Source: TMP-86 sp046347195 (GTDB lineage: Bacteria; Pseudomonadota; Gammaproteobacteria; Steroidobacterales; Steroidobacteraceae). Taken from it: DNA of 64,000 nucleotides. Below the pieces are notes generated by a model that ran no database searches, was not told the origin of the DNA, and was given only the letters and a program-made list of their open reading frames with translations. Where the stretch lies: positions 1 to 64,000 of the forward strand of contig JAXMGQ010000029.1 in assembly GCA_046347195.1 (NCBI GenBank). Direction: 5' to 3'. How positions within the stretch are numbered: position 1 is the stretch's first letter; every line of letters starts with the position of its first letter. Position numbers and translations under genes: made by a program. Of this stretch, positions 1 through 8,132 are shown piece by piece.

Positions 1-181
1 TGCCAAGTACGCGGCCTGCAGCGCAGCAAGCTTGCACGGCCAGTCGCCACGAGCGAGCCGCAAATCGCCGGAATCAGTGAAAGGCTGAGAAGACCTGCGG
101 CCAGCTACGCACCGGTGATCACACCGTCAATTGCCAGCCTTGGTCGTTCTTCATTCAAACGAAACGTCCGCAGCCCTGCTG
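1..181. other. left edge, no supported gene
   Basis: No reading frame here has a start, family motif or continuity that I can support. It lies downstream of the minus-strand flavin oxidoreductase gene, so it may hold the 3' flank of that operon or the edge of another gene outside the window. Confidence 0.4.
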
Positions 182-1189
182 CTATTCCTTCTTCCTGAAG
201 TGTGGGATTACCTTTCGTCCGAGCAGTTGTATGTACTGGTCGATATCGTCCGGCGCGAAGGGCATGTCGAAACTCATTTCCCTGAGCCCGACCTCGGCCG
301 CTTTTCGCTCGATCTTTTCGATGATCTGCGCCGGAGTGCCATATAGAGCAAATTCGTCCAGCAATTCATCGGAAATCAGCGACTTTGCCTTCTCCGTTTC
401 CTGCCGTTCGATCGCGCTGCAGATCCGGCCGAACAGTTCCGGGTCGATGATGTCGGTTATCGGCGTCAGTATGTTGATGAACATCGCCAGCATCTCCCGC
501 GCTTTTTCCTTCGCTTCGTTACCGTCCTCTGCAATGTGAAAGACCGGCTCCACGTCGATCGCGAATCCTTGGAGATTTCGGCCTTTTTCGCCGGCGCCGG
601 CTTGCACCTGTTGCTGCATCCGCCGGATGTAGTCGTTGTTCCAGACCCCGTAGGCCAGTACACCGTCCGCTTCGGCCCCGGACATCCGAACCGCTTTCGG
701 GCCCCATGCTCCCACCAAAACGGGAATCTCCGACCGTATGGGGTCAAAATTGAAGACAGCCTCTGATGAACCGTAAAAGACCTCTCCCTCGAAAGGTGTC
801 GGATCCTTTCGCCACAATCGCTTGCAATATTGCACCGCCTCGCGCAGCGCCGTGAGCGGCTTTTCCGGAACGACGTTCAGTTGACTCTTCAGAACCTGGA
901 GGTGTCCGCGGCCCAGACACAAGAAGGCCCGGCCATTGGATGCTTCATCCAGCATCGCCGCATATGTCGCGAGAATTGCCGGGTGAGTCGTATTCGGATT
1001 GCTCAGGGTTACGCCCAATTTGATGCGCTTCGTGACCTGCGATGCCAGGAACAATGACGGCCAGCCAGATTTGTACATCATGTCTTCGGTGTATCCGAGT
1101 TTGTCGAAGCCGAAGTCTTCGACGACTTTCGCCCATTCGACTGCCTGCGTGATTGCTCCGTTTGCAACCATCCCGATGGTAAATTTCAT
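182..1189 (-). CDS. LLM-class (luciferase-like) flavin-dependent oxidoreductase
   Basis: A 335-residue protein of the bacterial luciferase/F420-dependent monooxygenase-like superfamily, a TIM-barrel that uses reduced flavin or F420. The N-terminal strand MKFTIGMVANG, the GYTEDMMY segment and the central LGVTLSNPNTTHPAILA (about residues 60-85) are typical. The start is the ATG at 1189, because an AAGGAG ribosome site lies 5 bases before it; a longer reading frame lacks one. It begins 10 bases after the stop of the TonB receptor gene, so the two are probably one transcript. That suggests it acts on the compound imported by the receptor. F420 versus FMN use and the substrate cannot be decided from the sequence. 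Confidence 0.9.
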   Translation of the reverse strand: MKFTIGMVANGAITQAVEWAKVVEDFGFDKLGYTEDMMYKSGWPSLFLASQVTKRIKLGVTLSNPNTTHPAILATYAAMLDEASNGRAFLCLGRGHLQVLKSQLNVVPEKPLTALREAVQYCKRLWRKDPTPFEGEVFYGSSEAVFNFDPIRSEIPVLVGAWGPKAVRMSGAEADGVLAYGVWNNDYIRRMQQQVQAGAGEKGRNLQGFAIDVEPVFHIAEDGNEAKEKAREMLAMFINILTPITDIIDPELFGRICSAIERQETEKAKSLISDELLDEFALYGTPAQIIEKIERKAAEVGLREMSFDMPFAPDDIDQYIQLLGRKVIPHFRKKE

Positions 1190-1199
1190 ATTCACTCCT

Positions 1200-3470
1200 T
1201 CAGAAGCGGTAAGTGACTTCACCGCGAATCAACCGCCCGACATTCGGTGTGCCGAGTCGCTGGAAATACAAGTCGGTCTGCACGAAGTAGCGCTTGTCGG
1301 TCAGGTTCTCTCCGATGACGGCAGCACTCCAGACCCGATCAGGATGCGTCAGATCGATGCGGGCATCCACGGTGGTGACCTCGCCCACCCTATAGAGTGG
1401 CGGATCCGTGATCTGATCGACATTGGTCGTGTAGCTACTGGTGTGATGGATACCTCCCTGAACACCGACCACCGACCAACTCAGGGGCACCTCGTAGCGC
1501 GCCAGGACCGAAATGCTGTGCTTCGGAGCAAATGGAAGAGGGTATCCCTTGTAGATTCCCTCGCGCACTTCAGACAACAGGTATTCGTAGCTTCCGGAAA
1601 GCCGGAGGTTCTGGGTAATCCTGAACTGGGTGTCGATATCGAGGCCGCGATTCCGGGCCGGCGGCAGGTTCGTTTGAACCGGATATGCGAGATCGATGAG
1701 TTCCTCCGACTGAAAATTCCTGTAATCCAGCAAGAACGCGGCGGCGTTGAACTGAGCCCGGTGATCGAAGAACTCCGCCTTGACGCCAGCCTCGTAAGAC
1801 GTGACCGTTTCCTTGTCGAAACTGTTTATCGTCTGAGACTGGCCGGGCTGAAGCTGCTCGACGGGTATGTTCGGCACGTAGTTGAAACCACCGCCTTTGT
1901 AGCCGCGGCTCACATTGGCATAGAACATGAAGTCCCTGCTCGGCTTGTAAGTCAGGACCGCCCGCGGGGAAAAATTGCTCCATGTTCTTGCATTCGACAG
2001 CTGACCGACCGTCGGTATGAAATAGACATTGGTCAGCCCGAGGGAAATCGCCGACGCTGAGGACGTGGGATCGGAGCGGATCTCGCCCGTTTTTGAATCG
2101 TGCGAATAGCGCACCCCTGTTATCAGCGATATCGTCTTCGCCAGTTTCCATTCCGCTTCGGCGAACAGGCCCCACGATGTCGTCGAGAATCGCGTGTCGA
2201 GCGACTCGGTGACATTATCCTTGCATTGCGAGGGCAAGAACTGGTCCTGACAGGAAAGCCCGGTCAGAAACGGAACGAAATCGTTGTCGGAGTACTGGAT
2301 GTCTATCAGGGTCCGTCCTTTCTCGTGCACCACGCTGCCGCCAACGAACCAGTCCACCCATTCGGCCGACCCGTTAAGGCGCAATTCCTGCGACAGCGAG
2401 GCGAAGTGGCTTGGAGCACTGAATGCATACAGGCGCTGGGTGGTCAGATCCGCATCGGCGGTGGAAACGTTATAGGAGCCATACAGACCAGCGGTGACCG
2501 ACGAAAGCTTGATCTCGTCCGTGATGTCGTAAGCGAGACGCACGCTGCTGCGCAATACCTCGATTCCGAGACCCGGGCGGGCGTTCTGTGCCACGGTATC
2601 GACAGATGCGGTTCCGGAAATATCTGCCGGATCGAAGAACGCATAACCTGACCGTGATCCGTTGTGGGAATACTCAACCGTCGCATCCGCGGTGAACCGG
2701 TCCGTGATGCTTCCTTGAGCTCCGATTCGCGCAACGAGATTGTCGACGTTGTTGAGTTGTTCGCCATCGGTGACATTCCTGAACGTGCCGTTTCGCTTCT
2801 CGTACTGCAGACCTGCGCGCAGGCCCCAGTCAGGGCTGTGGGAATAATTCAATATGCCCTCGTAGGTCTGCTGCCCGCCGTTTCCCAGGTCAAGGCGTGT
2901 GTCCAGATAGACGGCGTTACGATCCGCCTTCTTGCTCAGTATGTTGATGACGCCGGCTGAAGCGTTCCGCCCGAACAGCGTGCTTTGGGGTCCTTTGAGC
3001 ACTTCGATTCGATCCACGTCGAAAAAATTGGCGCCCGCCAGGAACGATTGCGCGCTGTAAACGTCATCGACGAATACGGCAACACTGACTTCTGAGCCTA
3101 CGAGATTCGAGAAGGCCGTTCCCACGCCGCGAACGGCGAATTTGGTATCGGCAGCGCCTTCGTTCGTCGATACGAGTCCGGGCACCCACGACGTGAGACC
3201 TGTCACCGTATTGATGCCGAATTGCTCGACCAGTTGTCCTGAAAGGGCGGTCACCGCCACGGGCACGTCCTGCAGGTTCTGCTCGCGCTTCTGTGCGGTC
3301 ACCACGATCTCGGCAAGTCCCTCGGATGGTTGCGTCATGGCGGGGCCATTCGACTGCTGTGGCGATTGAGCGCTCTGCGACTGGTCTGCCGCCGTCACGC
3401 TGAACGATGCCGCAAGAAGACCGAGGATGACGCTCGAACGGCCCTTGATGTCGTGTTTTGCCTTCATCAT
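1200..3470 (-). CDS. TonB-dependent outer-membrane receptor (first of four)
   Basis: A 756-residue outer-membrane beta-barrel for TonB-driven uptake. A signal peptide (hydrophobic VILGLLAASFSVTAA) is followed by the TonB-box/plug opening EIVVTAQKREQNLQDVPVAV near residue 55. The plug motif RIEVLKGPQSTLFGRNASAG follows at about residues 155-175, and the protein ends in a strand finishing with aromatic Phe (VTYRF). The start is one of two adjacent ATGs at 3470 and 3467 behind GGAGAG; an upstream extension lacks signal-peptide character and is rejected. It heads a two-gene operon with the luciferase-like oxidoreductase and diverges from a cupin/TetR pair. The ligand is unknown; the sequence type matches catabolic TBDRs of sphingomonads and relatives as much as siderophore receptors. 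Confidence 0.95.
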   Translation of the reverse strand: MMKAKHDIKGRSSVILGLLAASFSVTAADQSQSAQSPQQSNGPAMTQPSEGLAEIVVTAQKREQNLQDVPVAVTALSGQLVEQFGINTVTGLTSWVPGLVSTNEGAADTKFAVRGVGTAFSNLVGSEVSVAVFVDDVYSAQSFLAGANFFDVDRIEVLKGPQSTLFGRNASAGVINILSKKADRNAVYLDTRLDLGNGGQQTYEGILNYSHSPDWGLRAGLQYEKRNGTFRNVTDGEQLNNVDNLVARIGAQGSITDRFTADATVEYSHNGSRSGYAFFDPADISGTASVDTVAQNARPGLGIEVLRSSVRLAYDITDEIKLSSVTAGLYGSYNVSTADADLTTQRLYAFSAPSHFASLSQELRLNGSAEWVDWFVGGSVVHEKGRTLIDIQYSDNDFVPFLTGLSCQDQFLPSQCKDNVTESLDTRFSTTSWGLFAEAEWKLAKTISLITGVRYSHDSKTGEIRSDPTSSASAISLGLTNVYFIPTVGQLSNARTWSNFSPRAVLTYKPSRDFMFYANVSRGYKGGGFNYVPNIPVEQLQPGQSQTINSFDKETVTSYEAGVKAEFFDHRAQFNAAAFLLDYRNFQSEELIDLAYPVQTNLPPARNRGLDIDTQFRITQNLRLSGSYEYLLSEVREGIYKGYPLPFAPKHSISVLARYEVPLSWSVVGVQGGIHHTSSYTTNVDQITDPPLYRVGEVTTVDARIDLTHPDRVWSAAVIGENLTDKRYFVQTDLYFQRLGTPNVGRLIRGEVTYRF

Positions 3471-3625
3471 CTTCTCTCCGTCTCTTTTCAACCGGTCAAT
3501 CCGGCGAAGCGTCCGGACGGCAGCGGATCCCGCCTGCCTCCAGGCGGCGCAGGAGCGGCGTGATTCATGTGCCGCGAGTGCCCAAGCCGGTGTGCCTGTG
3601 GACAAATTGAATGTTGCGTCAAATC

Positions 3626-3668
3626 ATGACATTCTAGGTCATATGACGAGGGAAACTAAGTCATATGA
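3626..3668. promoter_or_regulatory. repeat-bearing control region of divergent genes
   Basis: Between the divergent TBDR and cupin genes lie ATGAC-N7-GTCAT (3626-3642), the perfect palindrome GTCATATGAC (3638-3647) and a second GTCATATGA (3660-3668). The two GTCATATGA copies start 22 bp apart, about two helical turns. This fits a dimeric repressor site, most simply for the TetR protein encoded just downstream. Binding is inferred. Confidence 0.5.
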
Positions 3669-3758
3669 ACTAATGAGGACTATAGGCGTGTGGCGAGCGC
3701 GATGTCAACCGATGCTGGTCGGGCGCATCTGCTGGAGTCGATCACTCGCGAGGGGTGC

Positions 3759-4166
3759 ATGCAAATGACAGGCAGGATCCGATCCATGTATCCGGATTTC
3801 GTGCCGCAAGCCGTCACGGCGGCCGCTGGGGGCGCCAGAATTCATGAAAAGCTGCTGGTGGGCCCGGCTGAGTTTGGCGGGCTCGGTGACATTGGTTGCG
3901 CACGGTTCGACAAGGGGCTGCAGCTGGTCCACGGGCCGCACGCAGTGTGGGTATTGTTCGTCGTGCTGAAAGGACGAATTCAACTTCAGTCACCGGCACA
4001 GGAGTGCAGGGTCTACGATGCCGGCAGCAGCTTTTTCCTCGAACCTGGAACCTCCCACACCGAGACGGCCCTGGATGATGGGACGGTGGTTTTGGCGGTG
4101 ACGGGGCATTCCGATGATTCGAATGCGTTGGCGGACTATCATCTGAATACGGTGTCAGTTGAATGA
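3759..4166 (+). CDS. cupin-domain protein
   Basis: A small (135-residue) single-domain cupin. The second half holds the conserved cupin fold: GRIQLQSPAQECRVYDAGSS, FFLEPGTSHTETALDDGTVV and a closing strand VLAVTGH. His in PGTSHTE is a likely metal ligand, but the first motif lacks a clear HxH, so metal binding is uncertain. The chosen ATG has GAGGGG 4 bases upstream; an earlier ATG at 3690 would add 23 residues. The gene's stop is 7 bases from the ATG of the TetR gene, so the two look co-transcribed. It may be a small-molecule-binding or modifying protein for the same pathway as the divergent TBDR/oxidoreductase. Confidence 0.75.
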   Translation: MQMTGRIRSMYPDFVPQAVTAAAGGARIHEKLLVGPAEFGGLGDIGCARFDKGLQLVHGPHAVWVLFVVLKGRIQLQSPAQECRVYDAGSSFFLEPGTSHTETALDDGTVVLAVTGHSDDSNALADYHLNTVSVE

Positions 4167-4173
4167 TTCCCCG

Positions 4174-4833
4174 ATGAACCCGTTCGAGGAAGGCAGAGCA
4201 ATCAAAGCCATGAAGTTCAGGAATTCGCCGGCAAATTTGCGGCCGTACGAACGGGCCAAGCAGTCACAGCGCATTCTTCGCGCTGCGAGATCGGTGTTCA
4301 TTCGGCTCGGCCCGTCCGGCTTCAGCGGAAGAAGCGTGGCGAAAGAAGCCGCATTGAGTCTCGGGTCGGTTCAACATGCATTTCCGACGATTGACTCGTT
4401 GCTCGTGGCCATGATCGAGCAGGTAATCACGACATACGATGCGACCTACGAAGAGCGGTTGGCTCAGCTTCCTCTGAATCCCAGGACCCGTTGCGATGCG
4501 ATCATCGAATATCTGATTGCTGACACCTTCAACCAGGACACGCGGAAATTCTTCTTCGGCCTCTGGGATCTCGGCTGTCACAACAAATTGGCGGCGACAC
4601 TGCTCAAGGAGGCTTACGAATATCATCAAAGGAGACTGGCCACGTTCATCGCGGCAGTCAGGTCCGATCTCGACGATCAGGCGTGCCAGGCGATTGCGTT
4701 GCAGGTGGCGTCGATGATCGAAGGAAGCATGGTATATACCCACGCGGGCATTTCCAGCGCCGCAAAGCAAACGATCTTCAAGGCCCTGCGCTCTGGAATC
4801 CAGACGCTGATTGGCGCGGATCAGGAGACTTGA
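4174..4833 (+). CDS. TetR/AcrR-family transcriptional regulator
   Basis: A 219-residue TetR-family repressor. The N-terminal helix-turn-helix is visible at about residues 25-75 (RILRAARSVFIRLGPSGFSG, then SVAKEAALSLGSVQHAFPTI). The rest is a helical ligand-binding domain. Start alternatives are TTG at 4159, overlapping the cupin stop, ATG at 4174, and ATG at 4210; none has a strong ribosome site, which fits coupling to the cupin gene. It most likely controls the divergent TBDR/oxidoreductase operon and itself through the GTCATATGA repeats upstream. The effector is unknown. Confidence 0.85.
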   Translation: MNPFEEGRAIKAMKFRNSPANLRPYERAKQSQRILRAARSVFIRLGPSGFSGRSVAKEAALSLGSVQHAFPTIDSLLVAMIEQVITTYDATYEERLAQLPLNPRTRCDAIIEYLIADTFNQDTRKFFFGLWDLGCHNKLAATLLKEAYEYHQRRLATFIAAVRSDLDDQACQAIALQVASMIEGSMVYTHAGISSAAKQTIFKALRSGIQTLIGADQET

Positions 4834-4872
4834 TTCTGCGGGATGCGATCCTGGAGTCTGGTCAACGCAGTA

Positions 4873-5544
4873 TCAGACCCTGCCGAGGATCTTTCGCGCT
4901 TCAATGGCTGCCTGTACCCGGTTCGACACGCCCAGTTTGCGCAGGAGCGCCGAGACATGTGCCTTCACGGTGATCTCGGAAAGATCCAGCGTCCTCGCGA
5001 TGCTCTTGTTGGACAGACCCTGGGCGAGCAGATCCAGCACGCGGCGCTGGCGTGAGGTGAGTTTGCCGGATGCGCCTGCGGCAGATGCGCCGGCACCGTC
5101 GCGCTGATCACGCAGGGCGATGACCGCTGCGGCCGGCAGGTAGGTGCCACCCGCCATGATCAGCCGGATCGCATCGATCAGCACCTGTCGTGGGGCGGAT
5201 TTCGGCACGTAGCCGGCTGCACCGGCCATCACCACCTCGCCCATGGTGCCCGGGTCATCCACGCCCGACACGACGATGACGGGCGTGAGCGGCGCACGCT
5301 CGCGCACCTGCCTCAGGCAGGACAGGCCCGACGCTCCCGGCAGGTTGAGATCCAGCACGATGAGATCGAAGCGCTCGTCGGAGGTGACCTGCGCGAGCAC
5401 CTCGTCGCTGCTGCAGGCTTCGGCCAGCACGACGTTCTCGCAGGCCTGCGGGATCACGGTCCGCAACGCATCGCGATACAAGGGATGATCGTCGGCGACC
5501 AGGATGTTCCGGGCTGCCAGCGACCCTTTGGAGGCCGGCGTCAT
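4873..5544 (-). CDS. NarL/LuxR-family two-component response regulator
   Basis: A 223-residue response regulator. The receiver domain (about residues 13-130) shows the acidic pair D18/D19, the phospho-acceptor D65 in VLDLNLPG, and K115 in GYVPKSA. The C-terminal LuxR-type HTH (about residues 160-220) has LTSRQRRVLDLLAQGLSN and LSEITVKAHVSALLRKLG. No histidine kinase is in the window. The gene diverges from the receptor heading the qhp operon, so it is a candidate activator of that operon. The characterised qhp operon of Paracoccus uses an AraC-type regulator, which is absent here. Confidence 0.92.
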   Translation of the reverse strand: MTPASKGSLAARNILVADDHPLYRDALRTVIPQACENVVLAEACSSDEVLAQVTSDERFDLIVLDLNLPGASGLSCLRQVRERAPLTPVIVVSGVDDPGTMGEVVMAGAAGYVPKSAPRQVLIDAIRLIMAGGTYLPAAAVIALRDQRDGAGASAAGASGKLTSRQRRVLDLLAQGLSNKSIARTLDLSEITVKAHVSALLRKLGVSNRVQAAIEARKILGRV

Positions 5545-5583
5545 GAGGGCATCCTAAGCCAGCGGAGCGGGGCACAAAACCGA

Positions 5584-5593
5584 TACTTAAGTA
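5584..5593. promoter_or_regulatory. TACTTAAGTA palindrome between response regulator and qhp operon
   Basis: A perfect 10-bp palindrome 40 bp upstream of the response-regulator start and about 160 bp upstream of the receptor start. NarL-type regulators often bind short inverted repeats, so it is a candidate site. A related core (CCCTTAAGTGG) lies before the universal stress gene near 25481. Confidence 0.35.
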
Positions 5594-5700
5594 GGGGGCG
5601 CGACGGGCCTTCCGGCTCATAGGCGTACCCTGGCCGATGGGCGATACTGCCGGGCGGAAGTTGCGTTCCGGCAGGCTACAATACGGCCTCCAAAACGAAT

Positions 5701-5720
5701 CGGGTGGGGTTCCCCGCCCG
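5701..5720 (+). promoter_or_regulatory. GC-rich hairpin in the leader of the qhp operon
   Basis: CGGGTGGGG-TT-CCCCGCCCG folds into a nine-pair stem (one T/G wobble) ending 30 bases before the ATG of the receptor gene. It has no T-run, so it is probably a leader structure affecting stability or translation rather than a terminator. Function is inferred. Confidence 0.4.
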
Positions 5721-5750
5721 AGTGTCGATACATCGAACAGGGGATAAGGC

Positions 5751-8132
5751 ATGCGCTCCAGAACAATCACCACGCTCATGTTGGCAGTGTTGGGCGCCGG
5801 CGGCGCGACTTGCGCGCTGGCGCAGCAGGCGGCCGAAGCGACCGCCACGCTCGAGGAGGTCGTGGTCACCGCGCAGAAGCGCGAGGAGAGCCTGCAGCGC
5901 GTGCCGGTGTCGGTCACGGCGATGACCTCTACCCAACTCGGCTCAATGAAGATGGACAGCCCCTCGGCCATCGCCACCCAGGTGCCTAACCTGCAGGTGA
6001 ACGGCATCGTGGGCGAGGGCTCGCCGCTGTTCAGCCTTCGCGGCATCTCCATGTTCGACTACTCCTTGAGCCAGGAAGGCCCGGTGGCCAGCTACGTGGA
6101 CGAAGTCTACAAGGGCAACTTCGTGATCTTCGGCGTCGAGATGTTCGACCTCGAGCGCGTCGAGGTGCTGCGTGGTCCGCAGGGCACGCTGTACGGCAAG
6201 AACACCACCGGTGGCGCCATCAACTTCATCACCAAGAAGCCGGGCTTCGACACCTCGGGCTACTTCAAGATCGGCACGGGCAACTACGCCCGCCGTGAGG
6301 CCGAAGGCGCGATCCAGGGGGCGCTGGTGCCGGACAAGCTCGCGGCGCGGCTCGCGGTCACCTACTCCAAGGCCGATGGCTTCATCAAGAACGTGCTGCC
6401 CGGTGCACCGGACCTCGAGGGCGTGGACCAGTACGGCGCGCGGCTGACCCTGCTGTACAAGGCCTCGAACGACCTGGACTTCACCCTGCGGCTGGCCGCG
6501 AGCAAGCAGAACCCCTACAACTACGCGATCATCGCCGGCCGCGTGAGCCCCCTGGGCATCGGTACGGTCGGCTACTTCCGCACCAGCGATGGCACCGCCA
6601 CCGGCGTGCCGCTGGCCGATGACGAGGTGGCGCAGAACTACACGCCGCGCCGCCGCCAGGAGAACAAATCCGCCGCGCTCACGGCGAAGTGGAACTTCAG
6701 CGACAAGTACGCGCTCACCTCGATCACCTCCTGGGACCAGGGCGAGCTGTTCAATCCGGAAGCGACCGACGGCGCTCCGTTGGATATCTGGAAGATTCCG
6801 TACTTCGGCAAGACCCGCCAGGTGACCCAGGACCTGCGGCTGTCGACCACCGGGACGGATGCGCTCAGTTTCATCCTCGGCGCCTACTACCAGCGCGAGG
6901 TGGTGTTCAACACCAACGAGAACAAGATCTTCAATTTCCTGGACTACAACGGCGACGGCGCCATCAACTTCCAGGACTGCGCCGATTCCTCGTACACGAA
7001 CCCGAACCCCATCCCGGGCTTCGGCTACTCGAATGGCGCCTTCATCAATCTGAGCTGCAACTACTACAACCAGTTCGACCAGATCCGCAACAGCTGGGCG
7101 GTGTACTCGGATGGCAGCTATGCCCTCAACGACCAGTTCAAGATCCGGGCCGGACTGCGGTTCAACCACGACAATGCCTCGCAGAAGAATGCCATCGACC
7201 AGTTGCGCGGCCCGGACGAGGTGCCGATCGCCAGCATCTTCAACCTCGGCACCTGCATCGCCGGCCTTCCCGGCGTCGTCTGCCCGCTGCTGGCCCTGCC
7301 GGGGTCGCCCGGCTACGACGCAGCGGTGAACACATCGCGCAGCCAGTACGCGCACAACACCGACTTCACCGGCCGGCTGGGTTTCGATTGGACACCAACG
7401 CCGGGTACTCTGATCTACCTGAATCTCAGCAAGGGCTACCGCGGTGCTGCGTTCAACGCGCAGTTCCTGTTCACGCCGACCGACTTCACCACGGTCGAGC
7501 CGGAGAAGCTCAACGCGGCGGAAGTGGGTTTCAAGACGAGCTGGCTGGATAATCGCCTGCAGTTCAACGGCTCGATATTCCACTACCAGTACAAGAACCA
7601 GCAGATCATCAACGTCTACCCGACGGGCCAACAGCCGCTGATCAACCTGGGCAAGTCGAAGCTCGACGGTGGAGAGCTGGAGTTCGTGACCCGTCCGGTT
7701 CGCGACTTCACCTTCCGCGCAGGACTTGGCTTCCTGCACACCAAGGTGCAGGAGGGCACCCTCGCCTCGGGCGACATCGCGGGCAACGAGCTGCCCAATG
7801 CCCCGAAGGTCTCGGGGACGGTGAGTGCGGACTGGGACGCTTTGCATTGGGACGCCGCAGCGCTCACCTTGCACCTGGACGCGAGCTTCACCGGCAAGCA
7901 GTACCTGGCGCTGCCCAACGACCCGAACATCGCGCAGGATTCCTACCACCTCATCAATTCGCGCATCACCTTGCATGCGCCGGACTCGAAGTGGGAGGTG
8001 GGCATCTGGGGCAACAACCTGGCCAACAAGTTCTTCCTGACCAACGCCGTGAACGTGCAGGGGTTTGGGTTCGACTACCGGCACCGCGGCCAGCCGCGCA
8101 TGTACGGGCTCGATGCCACCTACCGCTTCTAA
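5751..8132 (+). CDS. TonB-dependent receptor heading the qhp operon
   Basis: A 793-residue TBDR. It has a signal peptide (MLAVLGAGGATCALAQQ), the plug opening EEVVVTAQKREESLQRVPVS, the plug motif RVEVLRGPQGTLYGKNTTGG at about residue 140, and a final strand ending DATYRF. A probable extracellular loop contains an EF-hand-like segment DYNGDGAINFQD (residues 398-409) followed by a Cys pair. The closely related receptor at 44268 has the same arrangement. The stop overlaps the start of the acyl-CoA ligase gene by 20 bases, and all following genes to qhpE also overlap or nearly touch, so the receptor is the first gene of the amine-dehydrogenase operon. It probably imports the amine substrate or a required metal or cofactor; the first is favoured by the paralog's context. 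Confidence 0.95.
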   Translation: MRSRTITTLMLAVLGAGGATCALAQQAAEATATLEEVVVTAQKREESLQRVPVSVTAMTSTQLGSMKMDSPSAIATQVPNLQVNGIVGEGSPLFSLRGISMFDYSLSQEGPVASYVDEVYKGNFVIFGVEMFDLERVEVLRGPQGTLYGKNTTGGAINFITKKPGFDTSGYFKIGTGNYARREAEGAIQGALVPDKLAARLAVTYSKADGFIKNVLPGAPDLEGVDQYGARLTLLYKASNDLDFTLRLAASKQNPYNYAIIAGRVSPLGIGTVGYFRTSDGTATGVPLADDEVAQNYTPRRRQENKSAALTAKWNFSDKYALTSITSWDQGELFNPEATDGAPLDIWKIPYFGKTRQVTQDLRLSTTGTDALSFILGAYYQREVVFNTNENKIFNFLDYNGDGAINFQDCADSSYTNPNPIPGFGYSNGAFINLSCNYYNQFDQIRNSWAVYSDGSYALNDQFKIRAGLRFNHDNASQKNAIDQLRGPDEVPIASIFNLGTCIAGLPGVVCPLLALPGSPGYDAAVNTSRSQYAHNTDFTGRLGFDWTPTPGTLIYLNLSKGYRGAAFNAQFLFTPTDFTTVEPEKLNAAEVGFKTSWLDNRLQFNGSIFHYQYKNQQIINVYPTGQQPLINLGKSKLDGGELEFVTRPVRDFTFRAGLGFLHTKVQEGTLASGDIAGNELPNAPKVSGTVSADWDALHWDAAALTLHLDASFTGKQYLALPNDPNIAQDSYHLINSRITLHAPDSKWEVGIWGNNLANKFFLTNAVNVQGFGFDYRHRGQPRMYGLDATYRF

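Noticed and set aside
5701..5720. Hairpin before the qhp-operon receptor as a rho-independent terminator
   Set aside because: No T-run follows and it lies 30 bases before a start codon in the leader of the operon.
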